From assembly GCA_947470805.1 (NCBI GenBank), contig CANIVU010000024.1, positions 1 through 64,000 on the forward strand: DNA of 64,000 bases. The letters are read 5' to 3'. Under the pieces are notes generated by a model, which did no database searches, was not told the origin of the DNA, and was given only the letters and a program-made list of their open reading frames with translations. A program made the translations under genes and the position numbers. Source of the DNA: Acidobacteriota bacterium. GTDB taxonomy: Bacteria > Acidobacteriota > Terriglobia > Bryobacterales > Bryobacteraceae. The stretch's first letter is position 1. Every line of letters starts with the position of its first letter. Positions 7,430-17,300 of the stretch are shown here, piece by piece.

Positions 7430-8227
7430 TTAGATCCCAGCTCCGGCAGTGGGCTCTTGTTGAGCCGCCAGAAGTTGCTCTCTGTACCGTTCCTCAAAGG
7501 AAACCGCACCGACTTCGGCGAAGGTAAAGGATAGCTTCTTGGCGCGTCGAAGTTGCCTGCTCGCGATTTCGGCCACATGGACGTCAAACAATGCGATGTT
7601 TTTACCATCGCCAACTTGGCTGGTGTATATAATTCCTTCGTATCCTGCCGCTCTAAAGGCCTCCGCGATGTACTGGGTCGGTGCATAGTCTGCGACGTCT
7701 TCGGCTTGAAATACTGGCAAGGAGAACGCCTCGTTGAGGACGTACCAGTTATTGCCCTCCAACTGCTCTTGAGTCTTGATATCGAGATCAAAAGAAGTGC
7801 GCACGGTGCAATCAACCACCGACACCTGCTTCAGCAGTACCAGCTGAGACACTGTGAGAACAGACCCGGCCCAAGGACGAGTCTCCATCATCGCCGTCTC
7901 GGCATTCGTTGCCGTGTAAAGACACGGAACGCCTTTTGGGTTTACGCGCCCTTCGTACGCTCTACCTCTGAGCGGTTTCATACGCTCGGTTGCGTGCGGT
8001 TCAATGGACTCAAGGAAGAAGACGTCGTGCGGATGTACGCCTTCTTCGGCAACATAGCCCTGTGCAGCACGCCAGAGAACCTGGCCTTGTGGTATCGAGG
8101 TTATCCGCTTCTTACTGGTCTCCACAATTGCTTCCAGGAATCCGCGCTGTCGCCCATCCAAAATATATCGAGATTGGCTTCGAATGTAGCTCGCAAAATG
8201 CTCGTAATCTTCGCTGGTAAAAAACAT
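7430..8227 (-). CDS. RES-domain toxin, apparently without its antitoxin
   Basis: A 265-residue protein with a C-terminal RES domain, about residues 45-225: 'VLWRAA' (conserved Arg), 'GRVNPKGVPCLYTATNAETAMME' (Arg, Tyr and Glu of the fold) and 'FRAAGYEGIIYTSQVGDGKNIALF' (conserved Ser/Gly turn). RES toxins of the MbcT/ParT type consume NAD+ by phosphorolysis or ADP-ribosylate targets. They normally follow a DUF2384/Xre antitoxin gene; no such gene is visible in the 440 bases upstream, though longer RES proteins like this one can lack an Xre partner. GGAG precedes the ATG by about 10 bases. Base composition is less GC-rich than the neighbours and flanks are decayed, suggesting transfer. Confidence 0.8.
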   Translation of the reverse strand: MFFTSEDYEHFASYIRSQSRYILDGRQRGFLEAIVETSKKRITSIPQGQVLWRAAQGYVAEEGVHPHDVFFLESIEPHATERMKPLRGRAYEGRVNPKGVPCLYTATNAETAMMETRPWAGSVLTVSQLVLLKQVSVVDCTVRTSFDLDIKTQEQLEGNNWYVLNEAFSLPVFQAEDVADYAPTQYIAEAFRAAGYEGIIYTSQVGDGKNIALFDVHVAEIASRQLRRAKKLSFTFAEVGAVSFEERYREQLLAAQQEPTAGAGI

Positions 8228-8326
8228 CCTTGACGACTCCGTGTCTTCCCCTTCATATTGAGGTGTTTGAATCTGAAGGCGCAGGCTTGGCCCTAATCAT
8301 AAACTCCCTCATATCAGCTAGTCTGG

Positions 8327-8344
8327 CTGAATTGGTGAATTCAG
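8327..8344. promoter_or_regulatory. 7-bp dyad upstream of RES gene
   Basis: CTGAATT and AATTCAG are perfect complements separated by GGTG. It lies in the presumed promoter region of the RES-toxin gene and could be an operator; no regulator is adjacent. Confidence 0.25.
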
Positions 8345-8624
8345 GTCAGGTCGCTCATTGAAATGGTTCTGGGCGGTTTGTCGGCTATCCCGAAGTTGGC
8401 CAAGATTTCCACAAACTTCTTTGGAATCGCGCAGCGTAGATGCGACCGTTGCGCGGCCCCTCTCCGCACCTGTTCAACCGCACGAGACCGATCGCACGCC
8501 AAGCTGATGGTGACGAACTGCGCCACTTACTTCTCAATACGATAGCCAAGCTCATCAGTATCCCAAAAGCCCGAGCGTCATCCTTCCCCGCAAACCCTAC
8601 CGTCCCTAACGCCATGTAGTTACG

Positions 8625-8658
8625 AAAAAGGGAGGGGCCGGACACTCCGTCCAGCCCC
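8625..8658 (-). terminator. Intrinsic terminator of the ricin/crystallin gene
   Basis: On the minus strand GGGGCTGGAC (8658-8649) pairs with GTCCGGCCCC (8643-8634), one G-U pair, 5-base loop, followed closely by a run of T (complement of AAAAA at 8625-8629). It lies 10 bases after the stop of the gene ending at 8669. Confidence 0.8.
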
Positions 8659-8668
8659 CCGAAATCGA

Positions 8669-9592
8669 TCAATACACCCGCATCGACTGCGGCGCTCCGC
8701 GCAGATTCCCGCGCGAGTTCCGCCGGAAGTCCCTGTCATCCCCGGTTACTTCCACCGAATTCCCCCGGAACTCCTCGCGATCAAACACCTGCACGCCCGT
8801 CGCCCGGCCGAAAAACTTTACCGACCCGATATCGGTAAACGTCGAATTCCAACGCGGCCGTCCGCTCCGCACCGTCGCGCACACCGCGTCGCCGCGGAAG
8901 TCCCGCTCCCGGTAGAAGCAAACGCCATCACCGTCCATCTTGGTCATCCGGTCGCGGTCGTCATAGTAGGCCCCGTCCGCATCGCGCTGGGCCCCACCGG
9001 CCGTTTGGCCATCGTACCGGCTCACGCCGCCCCGCCCCGGTTGTTTCGCCGGCAAATCATACCGCCCAGTATTGCTGCCGCTATTGCTATACCCGCCGAA
9101 GTTCCCCTGCGCCGCCTGGAACTGCCATTGCTGATTCTCCTCGCCGTTTCGCCCATACGAGTTGACCTTCGACCCGTTATTCTTCGAACCGTTCGGAATA
9201 TCCGCCGCCTTCCCGTTCCGGTTCACCAGGATCGCCGTCGTGTTCTCGCCACTCTCAAACCGCCACTGCTGCTGCGGAGAATTGCTGAACGGCTCGGCAA
9301 TCAACGGCGACGAATTCCGGTCATCAGCTACCGCCAGCGCGTTCCCGTTCATCACGTTGCGGATAAAGTAAAACCCGCCTCCGGCGTCGGTAATGTCCCA
9401 CGTCTGATTGTCCGTATGCCGCGATTCGTATTGAATAATCGTCCGCCGGTCGTTGCGGTCCATGTCCAATACCTTCCGCGACAACGGGGCGTAAATCTCA
9501 TACCGCCCCGGTCCCCGGAAACCGCCCTGCGCCATCAGCGCCATCGATGCCAAAACCAACAGTAGGGTGCGTTGCATATTGTTAGAATCCAA
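8669..9592 (-). CDS. Secreted ricin-type lectin with C-terminal beta/gamma-crystallin-like domain
   Basis: A 307-residue exported protein. GAAGGAG lies 7-8 bases before the ATG at 9592; an internal ATG at 9577 would begin directly at the signal peptide (MQRTLLLVLASMALMAQ). Residues about 28-160 form a ricin B-type beta-trefoil with QxW-type repeats ('NQTWDIT', 'QQQWRFE', 'NQQWQFQ'); a Gly/Ser/Asn-rich linker follows; residues about 220-305 resemble a beta/gamma-crystallin or peptidase-inhibitor I36 fold ('VCFYRERDFRG', 'VQVFDREEFRG'). It overlaps the end of the S46 peptidase gene by 11 bases, so both are made together. The lectin part may bind carbohydrate; an inhibitor role toward a peptidase is only a guess. 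A terminator follows. Confidence 0.8.
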   Translation of the reverse strand: MDSNNMQRTLLLVLASMALMAQGGFRGPGRYEIYAPLSRKVLDMDRNDRRTIIQYESRHTDNQTWDITDAGGGFYFIRNVMNGNALAVADDRNSSPLIAEPFSNSPQQQWRFESGENTTAILVNRNGKAADIPNGSKNNGSKVNSYGRNGEENQQWQFQAAQGNFGGYSNSGSNTGRYDLPAKQPGRGGVSRYDGQTAGGAQRDADGAYYDDRDRMTKMDGDGVCFYRERDFRGDAVCATVRSGRPRWNSTFTDIGSVKFFGRATGVQVFDREEFRGNSVEVTGDDRDFRRNSRGNLRGAPQSMRVY

Positions 9593-11642
9593 TCTCCTTC
9601 AGGATCGCCGTCGCCCGGTAAACGTTACGCAGCGCCTCCACAATCCCCTGGCTCGCCACGTGGACGCTCCGCTCCATCTTGTCCCGGTACAGATACTGAT
9701 TCGGCAGCCCCTCGATATTCCCATCGAACAAAATGCCAACCAGCTCTCCCTTTGTGTTCACCGTCGGCGAACCGGAATTGCCGCCATGCGTGTCTGCAGT
9801 CGAAACAAAATTAAACGGCGTCTTCAGCTTCACCGCGCCCTTGGCCTTCGTCCACGACGGCGGCAGCGCAAACGGCTCCTCGCCCGTCGCTCGCGCGTAC
9901 AGCCCCGCGAAATCGGTCGCCCACGGCACCGCCTTTCCCGCCGCGTTCGTGTAGCCCTTCACCGGCGCATACGTCAGCCGCAACGTGAAGGTGGCATCCG
10001 GATACTCATTGGCGCCATATACCGCAAACCGCGCCTGCGCAATCCGCGATGCGCTCGACGCCTGCACCGCTTCCACCTTGTCCTCAAATCGCTTGAACAG
10101 CCCGCGCCCGTGGGCGTCCAGGATCCGCGCCAACTCAATCATCGTGTCCTTGCTCGCCGCCACCGCCGCCGGGTCCGCCGTCAGCTTCTTCCGCTCCGCT
10201 ACGTCTGCCAGCTTCGTGCCGCGCACATAATACTGCGCCGCCGCCGCCGGTGTCCGCCCGGCCAAAACCTTCTTCACCACCGCGTGATCCGCGCCCAACT
10301 TCTCCGTCAGCCGCTTCATCCACTCGGTCAGCACCACTTCCTCCAGCGCCGGGTAGATCGGAGCCGTCGAATACATAGCCATCTCAGTAGCCGGCAGCGC
10401 CGCGTCGGTAAACTCCTTCAACCGCTCCGCGTTCGGCTTCGCCTTCTCCGCCCCGTAGCGATTAATCGACCGCGCCAAACCGAACAACTCGCTCCCCGTG
10501 CCAGCCGCGCGTTCCAAGAGCGAATACTCCACGTAGAACGCCCGATACTCCTTCACATAGCCTTCAATCTCGTCCCAGATCGCGCCAAACTGCTTCTGCT
10601 TCGCCGGATCATCGGCAATCGCCTTCCGCAACCGCGTCTCGGCGTCTTTCTTCAGTCGCATCAACTCCGGGTCCAACAGCCCGCGCTGGAATCCGCTCCG
10701 CGCCTTGAAGCTGTTCTGCACCGTCGCCAGCAGGTCCCGCGCAATGCGCTTGTTCTCGGGATCGGTCGAGCCAAACGCCAACAACCGGTCTGCCAGCTTC
10801 TGCAAAATCTCGAGGCCATACGGCTGCGTTACGTCCCGCTGAAATTCCAACTCCGCCACCGTCGCCAACCGGTCCGTCTTCCCCGGGTGCCCGCTGACAA
10901 ACACCAGTTCCCCGTCCTTGGCCCCTTGCTTCGCCCACTTCAAATAGTTCTTCGGTCGCACCGGCTTGCCGTTCTCATAGGCGCGGAACAACGCGAAATC
11001 CAAACAAAATCGCGGATATGTGAAGTTATCCGGGTCCCCGCCAAACGCCGCAATCGACTCTTCCGGCGCGAACACCAGCCGGATATCGGTGTACTTCTTG
11101 TACTCGTAAAGATCGTACTGGCCGCCCGAATACAGCGTCACCACGTCGCACCGGTTCCCCGTGGCCTTATTACAGGCCGACTCCAGCTTCGAGATATTCG
11201 CCTGCCGGATCTTGTTCGCCTCCGCCGGCGCGGTGGCCGCTGTGACGCCATCGTTGACCTTCGCCGTCACCGTCTCAATCCGCAACAGAACGTTCACTTC
11301 CAAATCCGGACAGGCCTTTTCATCGGCGCGCGAGCCGGCTGTGAAGCCATTCTTCATGTAATCGTTTTCTTTGGTGCTGACTTTATAAATGCACTCCGCT
11401 CCCACGTGATGGTTCGTGAACAACATGCCATCCGCGGATACGAAGGAGCCCGAGCCCCCGCTGTTGAACCGGACCGAGGACATCTGCAGGTTCTGCAGAA
11501 ACTGATCGGTCAGCGTGATTCCGTACTTCTTCTTCAGTTCCTCTTTGGGAAACCGGTTCAGAAGCCACATGCCTTCATCGGCGAAGCCCGGTAGGGCGGC
11601 GGCAACAAGAGCGATAGAAAGGGGTATAATTTGTCGGCGCAT
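9582..11642 (-). CDS. S46-family dipeptidyl-peptidase (DPP7/DPP11-like)
   Basis: A 686-residue secreted serine peptidase that removes dipeptides from the N-terminus of oligopeptides. After a signal peptide (residues 1-21) the mature start 'DEGMWLLNRFP' is typical of the family. The triad is visible: His in TNHHVG (77-82), Asp in FGGDPDNF (Asp203/Asp205), and Ser623 in GGNSGSP. The central all-helical region characteristic of S46 lies between. Length matches the family (about 700). It probably acts in the periplasm, feeding peptide use together with the Oar receptor and M19 dipeptidase further on. The downstream lectin gene starts inside its last codons. Confidence 0.93.
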   Translation of the reverse strand: MRRQIIPLSIALVAAALPGFADEGMWLLNRFPKEELKKKYGITLTDQFLQNLQMSSVRFNSGGSGSFVSADGMLFTNHHVGAECIYKVSTKENDYMKNGFTAGSRADEKACPDLEVNVLLRIETVTAKVNDGVTAATAPAEANKIRQANISKLESACNKATGNRCDVVTLYSGGQYDLYEYKKYTDIRLVFAPEESIAAFGGDPDNFTYPRFCLDFALFRAYENGKPVRPKNYLKWAKQGAKDGELVFVSGHPGKTDRLATVAELEFQRDVTQPYGLEILQKLADRLLAFGSTDPENKRIARDLLATVQNSFKARSGFQRGLLDPELMRLKKDAETRLRKAIADDPAKQKQFGAIWDEIEGYVKEYRAFYVEYSLLERAAGTGSELFGLARSINRYGAEKAKPNAERLKEFTDAALPATEMAMYSTAPIYPALEEVVLTEWMKRLTEKLGADHAVVKKVLAGRTPAAAAQYYVRGTKLADVAERKKLTADPAAVAASKDTMIELARILDAHGRGLFKRFEDKVEAVQASSASRIAQARFAVYGANEYPDATFTLRLTYAPVKGYTNAAGKAVPWATDFAGLYARATGEEPFALPPSWTKAKGAVKLKTPFNFVSTADTHGGNSGSPTVNTKGELVGILFDGNIEGLPNQYLYRDKMERSVHVASQGIVEALRNVYRATAILKEIGF

Positions 11643-11802
11643 AGTTCCTTTATTCTCTCACGACCGCCGGGAGAGGATTTTTCGGACATGTTAACTCGTT
11701 AACCTTCAATCACTTGCGATATCTTTTTGCAGGCGGATTGCTATACATTACCTGTCCTGTATGCCATACTCGTAACTGGAATTTTTTCCTGTAGCTACGG
11801 CG

Positions 11803-13158
11803 ATGAATCAAGTGGACGAGGCGATTGCCCGTTATCACAAACTCCTGGAAACGGAACCGTTTCGAGATTTAGGCTGGGTCGAACAGCTGCACCAGACCAT
11901 GAAGGTGCGGAAGCTCGAACTAAGCGGAAAGCCAGTTTCGGCTTTTTTGCGCCCACATTTCGTGACGCGGCGACAGTACGACGCCTTGGAAAAAGGCGGC
12001 GAATTACTGTGGACCGCCCTCGACCGGATGCGCCAGATGGTGCTTACCACCCCGGCGCTGCTGAACCGTCTGGACCTGCTGCCCGGCGAACGCATGCTCG
12101 CCGAGATGAACCCCGGCTACAAACATTTTGCTGTCAGCGGTTTGCTCGATTCCCACATCAACAACGGGAATATGCGCTTCTCCCACTTCTCCGCCGAGAC
12201 ACCTACCGGCGTCCTCTACCAGGACATGCTGAGCGATCTGTTCTACGACGCGGCCCCGGTGAAGGAGTTCCGCAAGCGTCACAAACTGTCGAAAATACCC
12301 TCCGTAAAGTACCTACAAAGCGCACTTTTGAAAGCATTTCGCGACTTTGGAGGGCGAAAAACAGCACAAATTGGCATCTTAGAGTTCAAACAGCCGTTTG
12401 AAACCATCGAGTCCCGCGAGCATCATCTGCTCGCCGACTACCTCACCGCCCACGGCAACCCGGCCGAGGTGGTCAGCCCCGAACAGCTCGAATATAAGAA
12501 CGGTGTCCTGCGCAAGGGCGAGTTCGTGATCGATATCATCTATCGCCGCGTGCGCACCCATGAGTTCCTGGTGAAGTACGATTTGACCGTGCATCCGCTG
12601 GTGAAAGCCTACCGGGACGGGGCTGTGTGCGTCGTAAACAGTTTCCGCAGCGATATTGCCCAGCGCAAGGCGATGCTGGACCTGATGACTGACGAAACGC
12701 TGATCGCCAAGTTCCCGCTGGCCGAACGGAAAGCCATTCGCGCCTTGATTCCCACCACCCGCGTGATGGGCGAGCGCAAAGTGCAGTGGGGCGGGGAAAC
12801 TGTGGATCTGCCGGAATTCGTCGTCAAGAATCGGACGAAACTGGTCCTCCGGCCGAACAGCGATGGCTCGGAAATGCCTGTATTTGAAGGTACTTCCATG
12901 GACGACGTGCAGTGGGACCGGGCCGTGAAGCGCGCCATTCGCGAACGCTACGTGGTGCAGGAAGTGGTCGCTCCGGTGACGGCGAAGTTCCCGATCAGCG
13001 TCTACGGCATGCTCGATATGAAAGAGATGGCGGTGGATGTTCACCCCCATGTCTGTATCGGCAAGGTGCAGAGCTGCTCGACGTGGCTGACGCCCGCCAC
13101 CACCGGGTTCTCCACCGCCGTGGGCATCACGCCGACCTTCCTACTCGAAGGAAAATAA
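11803..13158 (+). CDS. Circularly permuted ATP-grasp-like protein
   Basis: A 451-residue cytoplasmic protein resembling the circularly permuted ATP-grasp (glutathionylspermidine synthase-like) family. Suggestive segments are 'EMNPGYKHFAVSGLLDSHI' (N-terminal), 'GILEFKQPFETIESREHHLLADYL', 'VIDIIYRRVRTHEFL' and 'VVKNRTKLVLRPNSDGSE', the last like an ATP-binding Lys strand, plus 'GFSTAVGITPTFLL' at the end. In such families the enzyme ligates an amine to a carboxylate using ATP; the substrate here is unknown. No ribosome-binding site stands out. It is divergent from the S46 peptidase and ends one base before the convergent dipeptidase. Confidence 0.6.
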   Translation: MNQVDEAIARYHKLLETEPFRDLGWVEQLHQTMKVRKLELSGKPVSAFLRPHFVTRRQYDALEKGGELLWTALDRMRQMVLTTPALLNRLDLLPGERMLAEMNPGYKHFAVSGLLDSHINNGNMRFSHFSAETPTGVLYQDMLSDLFYDAAPVKEFRKRHKLSKIPSVKYLQSALLKAFRDFGGRKTAQIGILEFKQPFETIESREHHLLADYLTAHGNPAEVVSPEQLEYKNGVLRKGEFVIDIIYRRVRTHEFLVKYDLTVHPLVKAYRDGAVCVVNSFRSDIAQRKAMLDLMTDETLIAKFPLAERKAIRALIPTTRVMGERKVQWGGETVDLPEFVVKNRTKLVLRPNSDGSEMPVFEGTSMDDVQWDRAVKRAIRERYVVQEVVAPVTAKFPISVYGMLDMKEMAVDVHPHVCIGKVQSCSTWLTPATTGFSTAVGITPTFLLEGK

Positions 13159-13159
13159 A

Positions 13160-14356
13160 CTACTTACGCGCTTTTTCCGCGGCGCGCATGACGCGCAGCG
13201 TGTTCTCGCCGTAGATCTTGCGGATGTCTTTTGCCGTGTAGCCCTTTTCGAGCAGCGCGCGGGTGAGGTTGGGCATTTTGCTAACGTCTTCCAGGCCAAC
13301 GGGGACGCAATCGACGCCGTCGTAGTCGGCCCCGATCCCGACCGCATCGATGCCGGCGATCTTGACGATGTAATCGATGTGGGCAACGGCGTCTTCCAAA
13401 GTTGCGGGGACGGTCTTAAGTCCCAGCGTTTTAACGACTTCGCTCAACTTGGCGCGGCGCTCTTCGGCCGTTCCCTTGAAATCCTTCATGGCGGCGGTGA
13501 TCTTTTCGCGCAGGGTCGGGTTCCCGAACATGGACGTATTGGCCGATTTCTGGCTCAGGAATTCGCAACCGAAGTTCACCTGGACCACGCCGCCCTTCTT
13601 CGCCAGGGCGACGATCATTTCGTCGGTCATGTTCCGTGGAATGTCAGAGATAGAGCGGCAGGACGAGTGGCTGGCGAGCAGCGGGGCCGTGCTCACTTCG
13701 AGCGCATCCCAGAACGTTTTGTCGCTGACGTGGGAGATATCGACCATCATCCCGAGCCGATTCATTTCGCGGACGATGTCTTTGCCGAGCGGGGTGAGGC
13801 CCTTGGTGCGGCCTTCGAGATCGCCCGATGAGCCCGCCCAAGTATTTGTATTCGAATGGGTTAGCGTCATGTAGCGGATGCCCAGCGCGTAGAAATCGCG
13901 GAGCAGGCGCGGGCTATCCTCGATGGCGTGGCCGCCTTCGATGCCCATTAGCGACGCAATTTTGCCCTGTTTGCGGGCGCGAATGACGTCATCGGCGGTC
14001 AACGCGAGCGCGAAATCATTCGGATATTTGCCGATGATGTCGTGGCGGACCGTGTCGATCATCTCCATGGCACGGTGGGCGCTGCGGTTGCCCTCGACGT
14101 AGTTGGCGGCAACGTAGACGGCGAAGAACTGCGCGCCGAAGCCGCCGGCGCGGTAGCGAACGATGTCGGTATGCCCGTCGTTGGCGGCTTTGCCGATATC
14201 AAAGCCGGTGATGGTACGGCTGGTGACGTCGTTGTGAGTATCGATAAAAAGGGCCGATTTGTGGACCTTTTTCACTTCGGCATCGGTTATTAAGCGCTTG
14301 GGCGCCTGCGCGGAGATTGCGCAGGCGCCCAAGGTGAGAATGGCAACAAATCGCAT
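13160..14356 (-). CDS. M19-family membrane dipeptidase, exported
   Basis: A 398-residue zinc dipeptidase of the renal dipeptidase family with a signal peptide (residues 1-18). Metal-binding motifs appear in order: IDTHND (His, Asp), EGGHAIE (bridging Glu), ISHVSD (His), ASHSSCRSI (His) and GIGADYDGV (Asp). It hydrolyses dipeptides, probably in the periplasm. GAAGGAG precedes the ATG. It begins 17 bases after the end of an Oar-type receptor, so the two form an operon: import of peptide-like compounds, then cleavage. Full length for the family. Confidence 0.93.
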   Translation of the reverse strand: MRFVAILTLGACAISAQAPKRLITDAEVKKVHKSALFIDTHNDVTSRTITGFDIGKAANDGHTDIVRYRAGGFGAQFFAVYVAANYVEGNRSAHRAMEMIDTVRHDIIGKYPNDFALALTADDVIRARKQGKIASLMGIEGGHAIEDSPRLLRDFYALGIRYMTLTHSNTNTWAGSSGDLEGRTKGLTPLGKDIVREMNRLGMMVDISHVSDKTFWDALEVSTAPLLASHSSCRSISDIPRNMTDEMIVALAKKGGVVQVNFGCEFLSQKSANTSMFGNPTLREKITAAMKDFKGTAEERRAKLSEVVKTLGLKTVPATLEDAVAHIDYIVKIAGIDAVGIGADYDGVDCVPVGLEDVSKMPNLTRALLEKGYTAKDIRKIYGENTLRVMRAAEKARK

Positions 14357-14373
14357 TGCACTCCTTCAGAGAG

Positions 14374-17300
14374 CTAGAAGATGAACTTCAAGGCTAGCTG
14401 AATGTTGCGCGGTTCGCCAACGCCGATACCGGGAGCGCCGCTTCCGTTGCGGGTGTTCGTCATGATGCCGAAGCCCGCGGCGGAGGAGAGCGACGTGCCG
14501 GGATTTGCCCAGTTCGTCCGGTTGGTGAGGTTGAAGATTTCGAAGCGGAACTGCGTCGAGATCTTTTCGGTGATCGGGGTCTGCTTGAAGATGCTGAAAT
14601 CGATGGCGCCGAAGCCGGGGCCGTAGATCGCATTTCTGCCGATGTTGCCGAAGGTGCCAGCGGCCGGGGCCGCGAAGGCCGCCGGGTTGAAGTAGCGCAC
14701 CGAACGGGTGTTGACGAGCGGCACGACATTGGCGAAGGGATCGCCGACGACGTTGACTCGGTCGCGACCGTCGCCGGAGGTGCTGATGTTGGTGCCGGCC
14801 AGGAGGTTCAGCGGCTGGCCACCGTGGGCGGTGAAGAGCGAATTCAACTGCCAGCCCTTCGTGAGCAGCGGCAGTGCCTTGCCGAACACGGGGACTTCAT
14901 AGCTCATGAAGGCTGTCATCATATGGCGCGTGTCAAAGGACGAATTGCCCTTCTCGTTGCGCAGGTCGTAGGAGTTCGTCGGCAGGTTGTTGCGGACGTC
15001 CGAGCCGTTATCGATGGCGTGGCTCCAGGTGTAGTTGAGCACACCGGTGAGGCCCTTCCACATGGTCTGGCGGAGCTGGACCTGCATGGAGCTGTAGTTG
15101 GAGTTGGCGATGGAGTTGAGTTCATTGATGGCGGCCAGGTCCGGATACGCCCCGTTGAAGGGACGGCGGCTCTGGACGGTGCCGGTGGTGCCGGGGACGG
15201 GGGCGTTGATGTTGCGCAGGAGGCTCAACTTACGGCCTTGGGAGCCGACGTAGCCAACCTGGAGGATGGTGCCGCTGGTGAGCTGCTGCTGCACGTTCAG
15301 GTTCATGTTGATGACGTAGGGCGTGCGGAAGTCCTGGCTCATGGAGAAGGCGCCGAAGGGCGGGCGCGGGGTGGCGGTGCCGAAGATGGGCGTGCCGCTG
15401 GTGAGGTTGATGGAGCTGAGGGCGATGGAGTAGACCGGGGCGGTACCGCCCGGGTTGGCGTGGACTCCGGCGGAGCCGCCGTTGGGCATGCCGGTGTTGG
15501 CCACGATGAAGTTCAACGGGGGCACATCGTTGAAGAAGCCGAAGCTGCCGCGGAGAACGGTCTTGCCATTCTTCTTGGGCGTCCAGGCGAAGCCGACGCG
15601 CGGGGTGAAGTTATTCAGATCGCGCGCGTAGAGGGTGTCGAGGCCCGATCCTGGTCCGATGAAGCCTTTGCCGGGGACGAAGGTGGAGAGGGTTCCCTTC
15701 TTGTCGCTCAAGGGTCCGTGGTAGGTGAAGCGGACGCCGAAGTTGAGGCTCAAGGTGGGCGTCATCTGAAAGGTGTCGTGGATCCAGGAGTCAAACGAGT
15801 TCTGGACGTAATCGCGCTGGAGCTGGCCACGAACGATCTGGGCGCCGGAGTTGGAGCTGGTGTAGCCGGCGAGGAAGTCGGCCATGGCTTTGAGGTTGCC
15901 GTTGGCGGAGGAGGAGGCCCAGGGACCGCGAGCGCCGTCGAAGACGAAGGAGCCGCGCTTGTTGGTGTCGTAGAAGACGTCGAGCTGGGCGCGGCGGTAT
16001 TCGCCACCGATTTTGAGGGTGTGGCGGCCGAGGGTGTAGGAGAGGTTGTCGGTCAGGTGGCCGGTGGTGTCGATACGACCGAGGGGCTGGGTGACACCGA
16101 CGGGGGTGAAGCCGTTGATGGTGGTGGTGGGGGTGCCGCGGAGGGAGGCCTCGGTGACGCCGGTGTTGAGGCCGAGGGCGACGGGATCGATAGAGGTATC
16201 GGCGTCGTTGAAGACCTGGAGGAAGAAGTTCGTCCCGAGGGTCAACTGATTGACGATGCGGGGGGAGAGCACGCTGTTGAGCACGACGGAGACGTTGTGC
16301 ATGCGGCTGGGGGCCACCTGGAAGTATTCGGCGAGCTGCGAGTTCGTCGGGGCGGTTTGGGCGCCGGTGCCGCCGAAGTAGCGAGCGGAGATGGAGTGCT
16401 TGTCGTTGAAGCGGTGGTCCATCTTGATGATGCCGTTGTAGCTGTTGTAGTCAGACGGGTCGGCATTCAGGAAGTTGTTGAGGCTGTTGCCGGCATTCTT
16501 GATGCGCGACGGCCAGAAGGTGAGCATGTTGGTGGCGAGCGGGTTGACCGGGACGCCGTAGGTGGCCATGAGGGCGCGGGCATCGCTGACCCAGCCGTCG
16601 GAGGGGACGGTGGCGAGGGCGGAGTTGGCGGCTTTGGCCTGCTGGCCTTCGCCGGTGAGGAAGAAGAACGTGCGGTTCTTCAGGACCGGGCCGCCGACGG
16701 AGAAGCCGTACTGGTTGTTGCGAATGGCGCGGGCTTTGGCACCTTCGGGCTGGAGCGGGGAGGCGGCGGCGAGGGCCTCGTTGCGGTTGAAGTAGAAGAG
16801 GGAGCCGTGGAGATTGTTGGTGCCGGACTTGATGACGAGGTTGACCGAGGAACCGCCGTTGCGGCCGACGTCGGCGCTGGCGTTGGTTTGGATGGAGAAC
16901 TGGTCGATGGCCTCGATGGGGAGGAGGGTTCCGGCGATGCCGGCGACGCCGCCCTGGTTGACGGCGGAGGAGTTGTGGAAGGCGTCGTTATTGTCGGCAC
17001 CATCGATCTGGTAGTTGTTGCCGGAGGTGCGCATGCCGTTGACGGAGCTATTGGCGGCGTTGACACCGGGGGCGAGTTTGAGCATTTGACGGAAGTCGCG
17101 GCCGTTCATGGGCAGATCCTTAACGGTGCGCGTGTCGACGACGCCGGTAAGGGCGGTGGACGTGGTTTCCAGGCTAACGGCCTGGGCGTTGACCTCGACG
17201 AGCGAAGACTGGCTGGCTACGCCGAGGGTGAGAGTAAGGTTCGTGGTACGGGAGACGACGACTTCGACGTTGTCGACCTTCTTCGATTCGAAGCCGGGAT

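Larger units (their letters stand above)
8228..8668. other. Non-coding or degraded stretch upstream of RES gene
   Basis: No convincing gene. Open frames of 60-95 codons occur on both strands but show no domain-like sequence, no ribosome-binding site and no codon bias. It contains an inverted repeat (CTGAATT-GGTG-AATTCAG, 8327-8344) about 100 bases upstream of the RES start and a terminator (8625-8658) for the gene at 8669. Confidence 0.5.

Noticed and set aside
8363-8672. 60-95 codon open frames around 8.4-8.7 kb
   Set aside because: Overlapping frames on both strands, no ribosome site, no family-like sequence, and a terminator runs through one of them.
9567-11594. 675-codon open frame on the plus strand
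   Set aside because: It is antisense to the S46 peptidase, which has intact catalytic motifs and signal peptide; the translation is Arg/Leu/Pro-rich without domain-like sequence. High GC produces such shadows.
12000-13200. Skew sign change as a replication origin
   Set aside because: No dnaA, DnaA boxes, gyrB or recF nearby and further sign changes follow; local inversions fit better.
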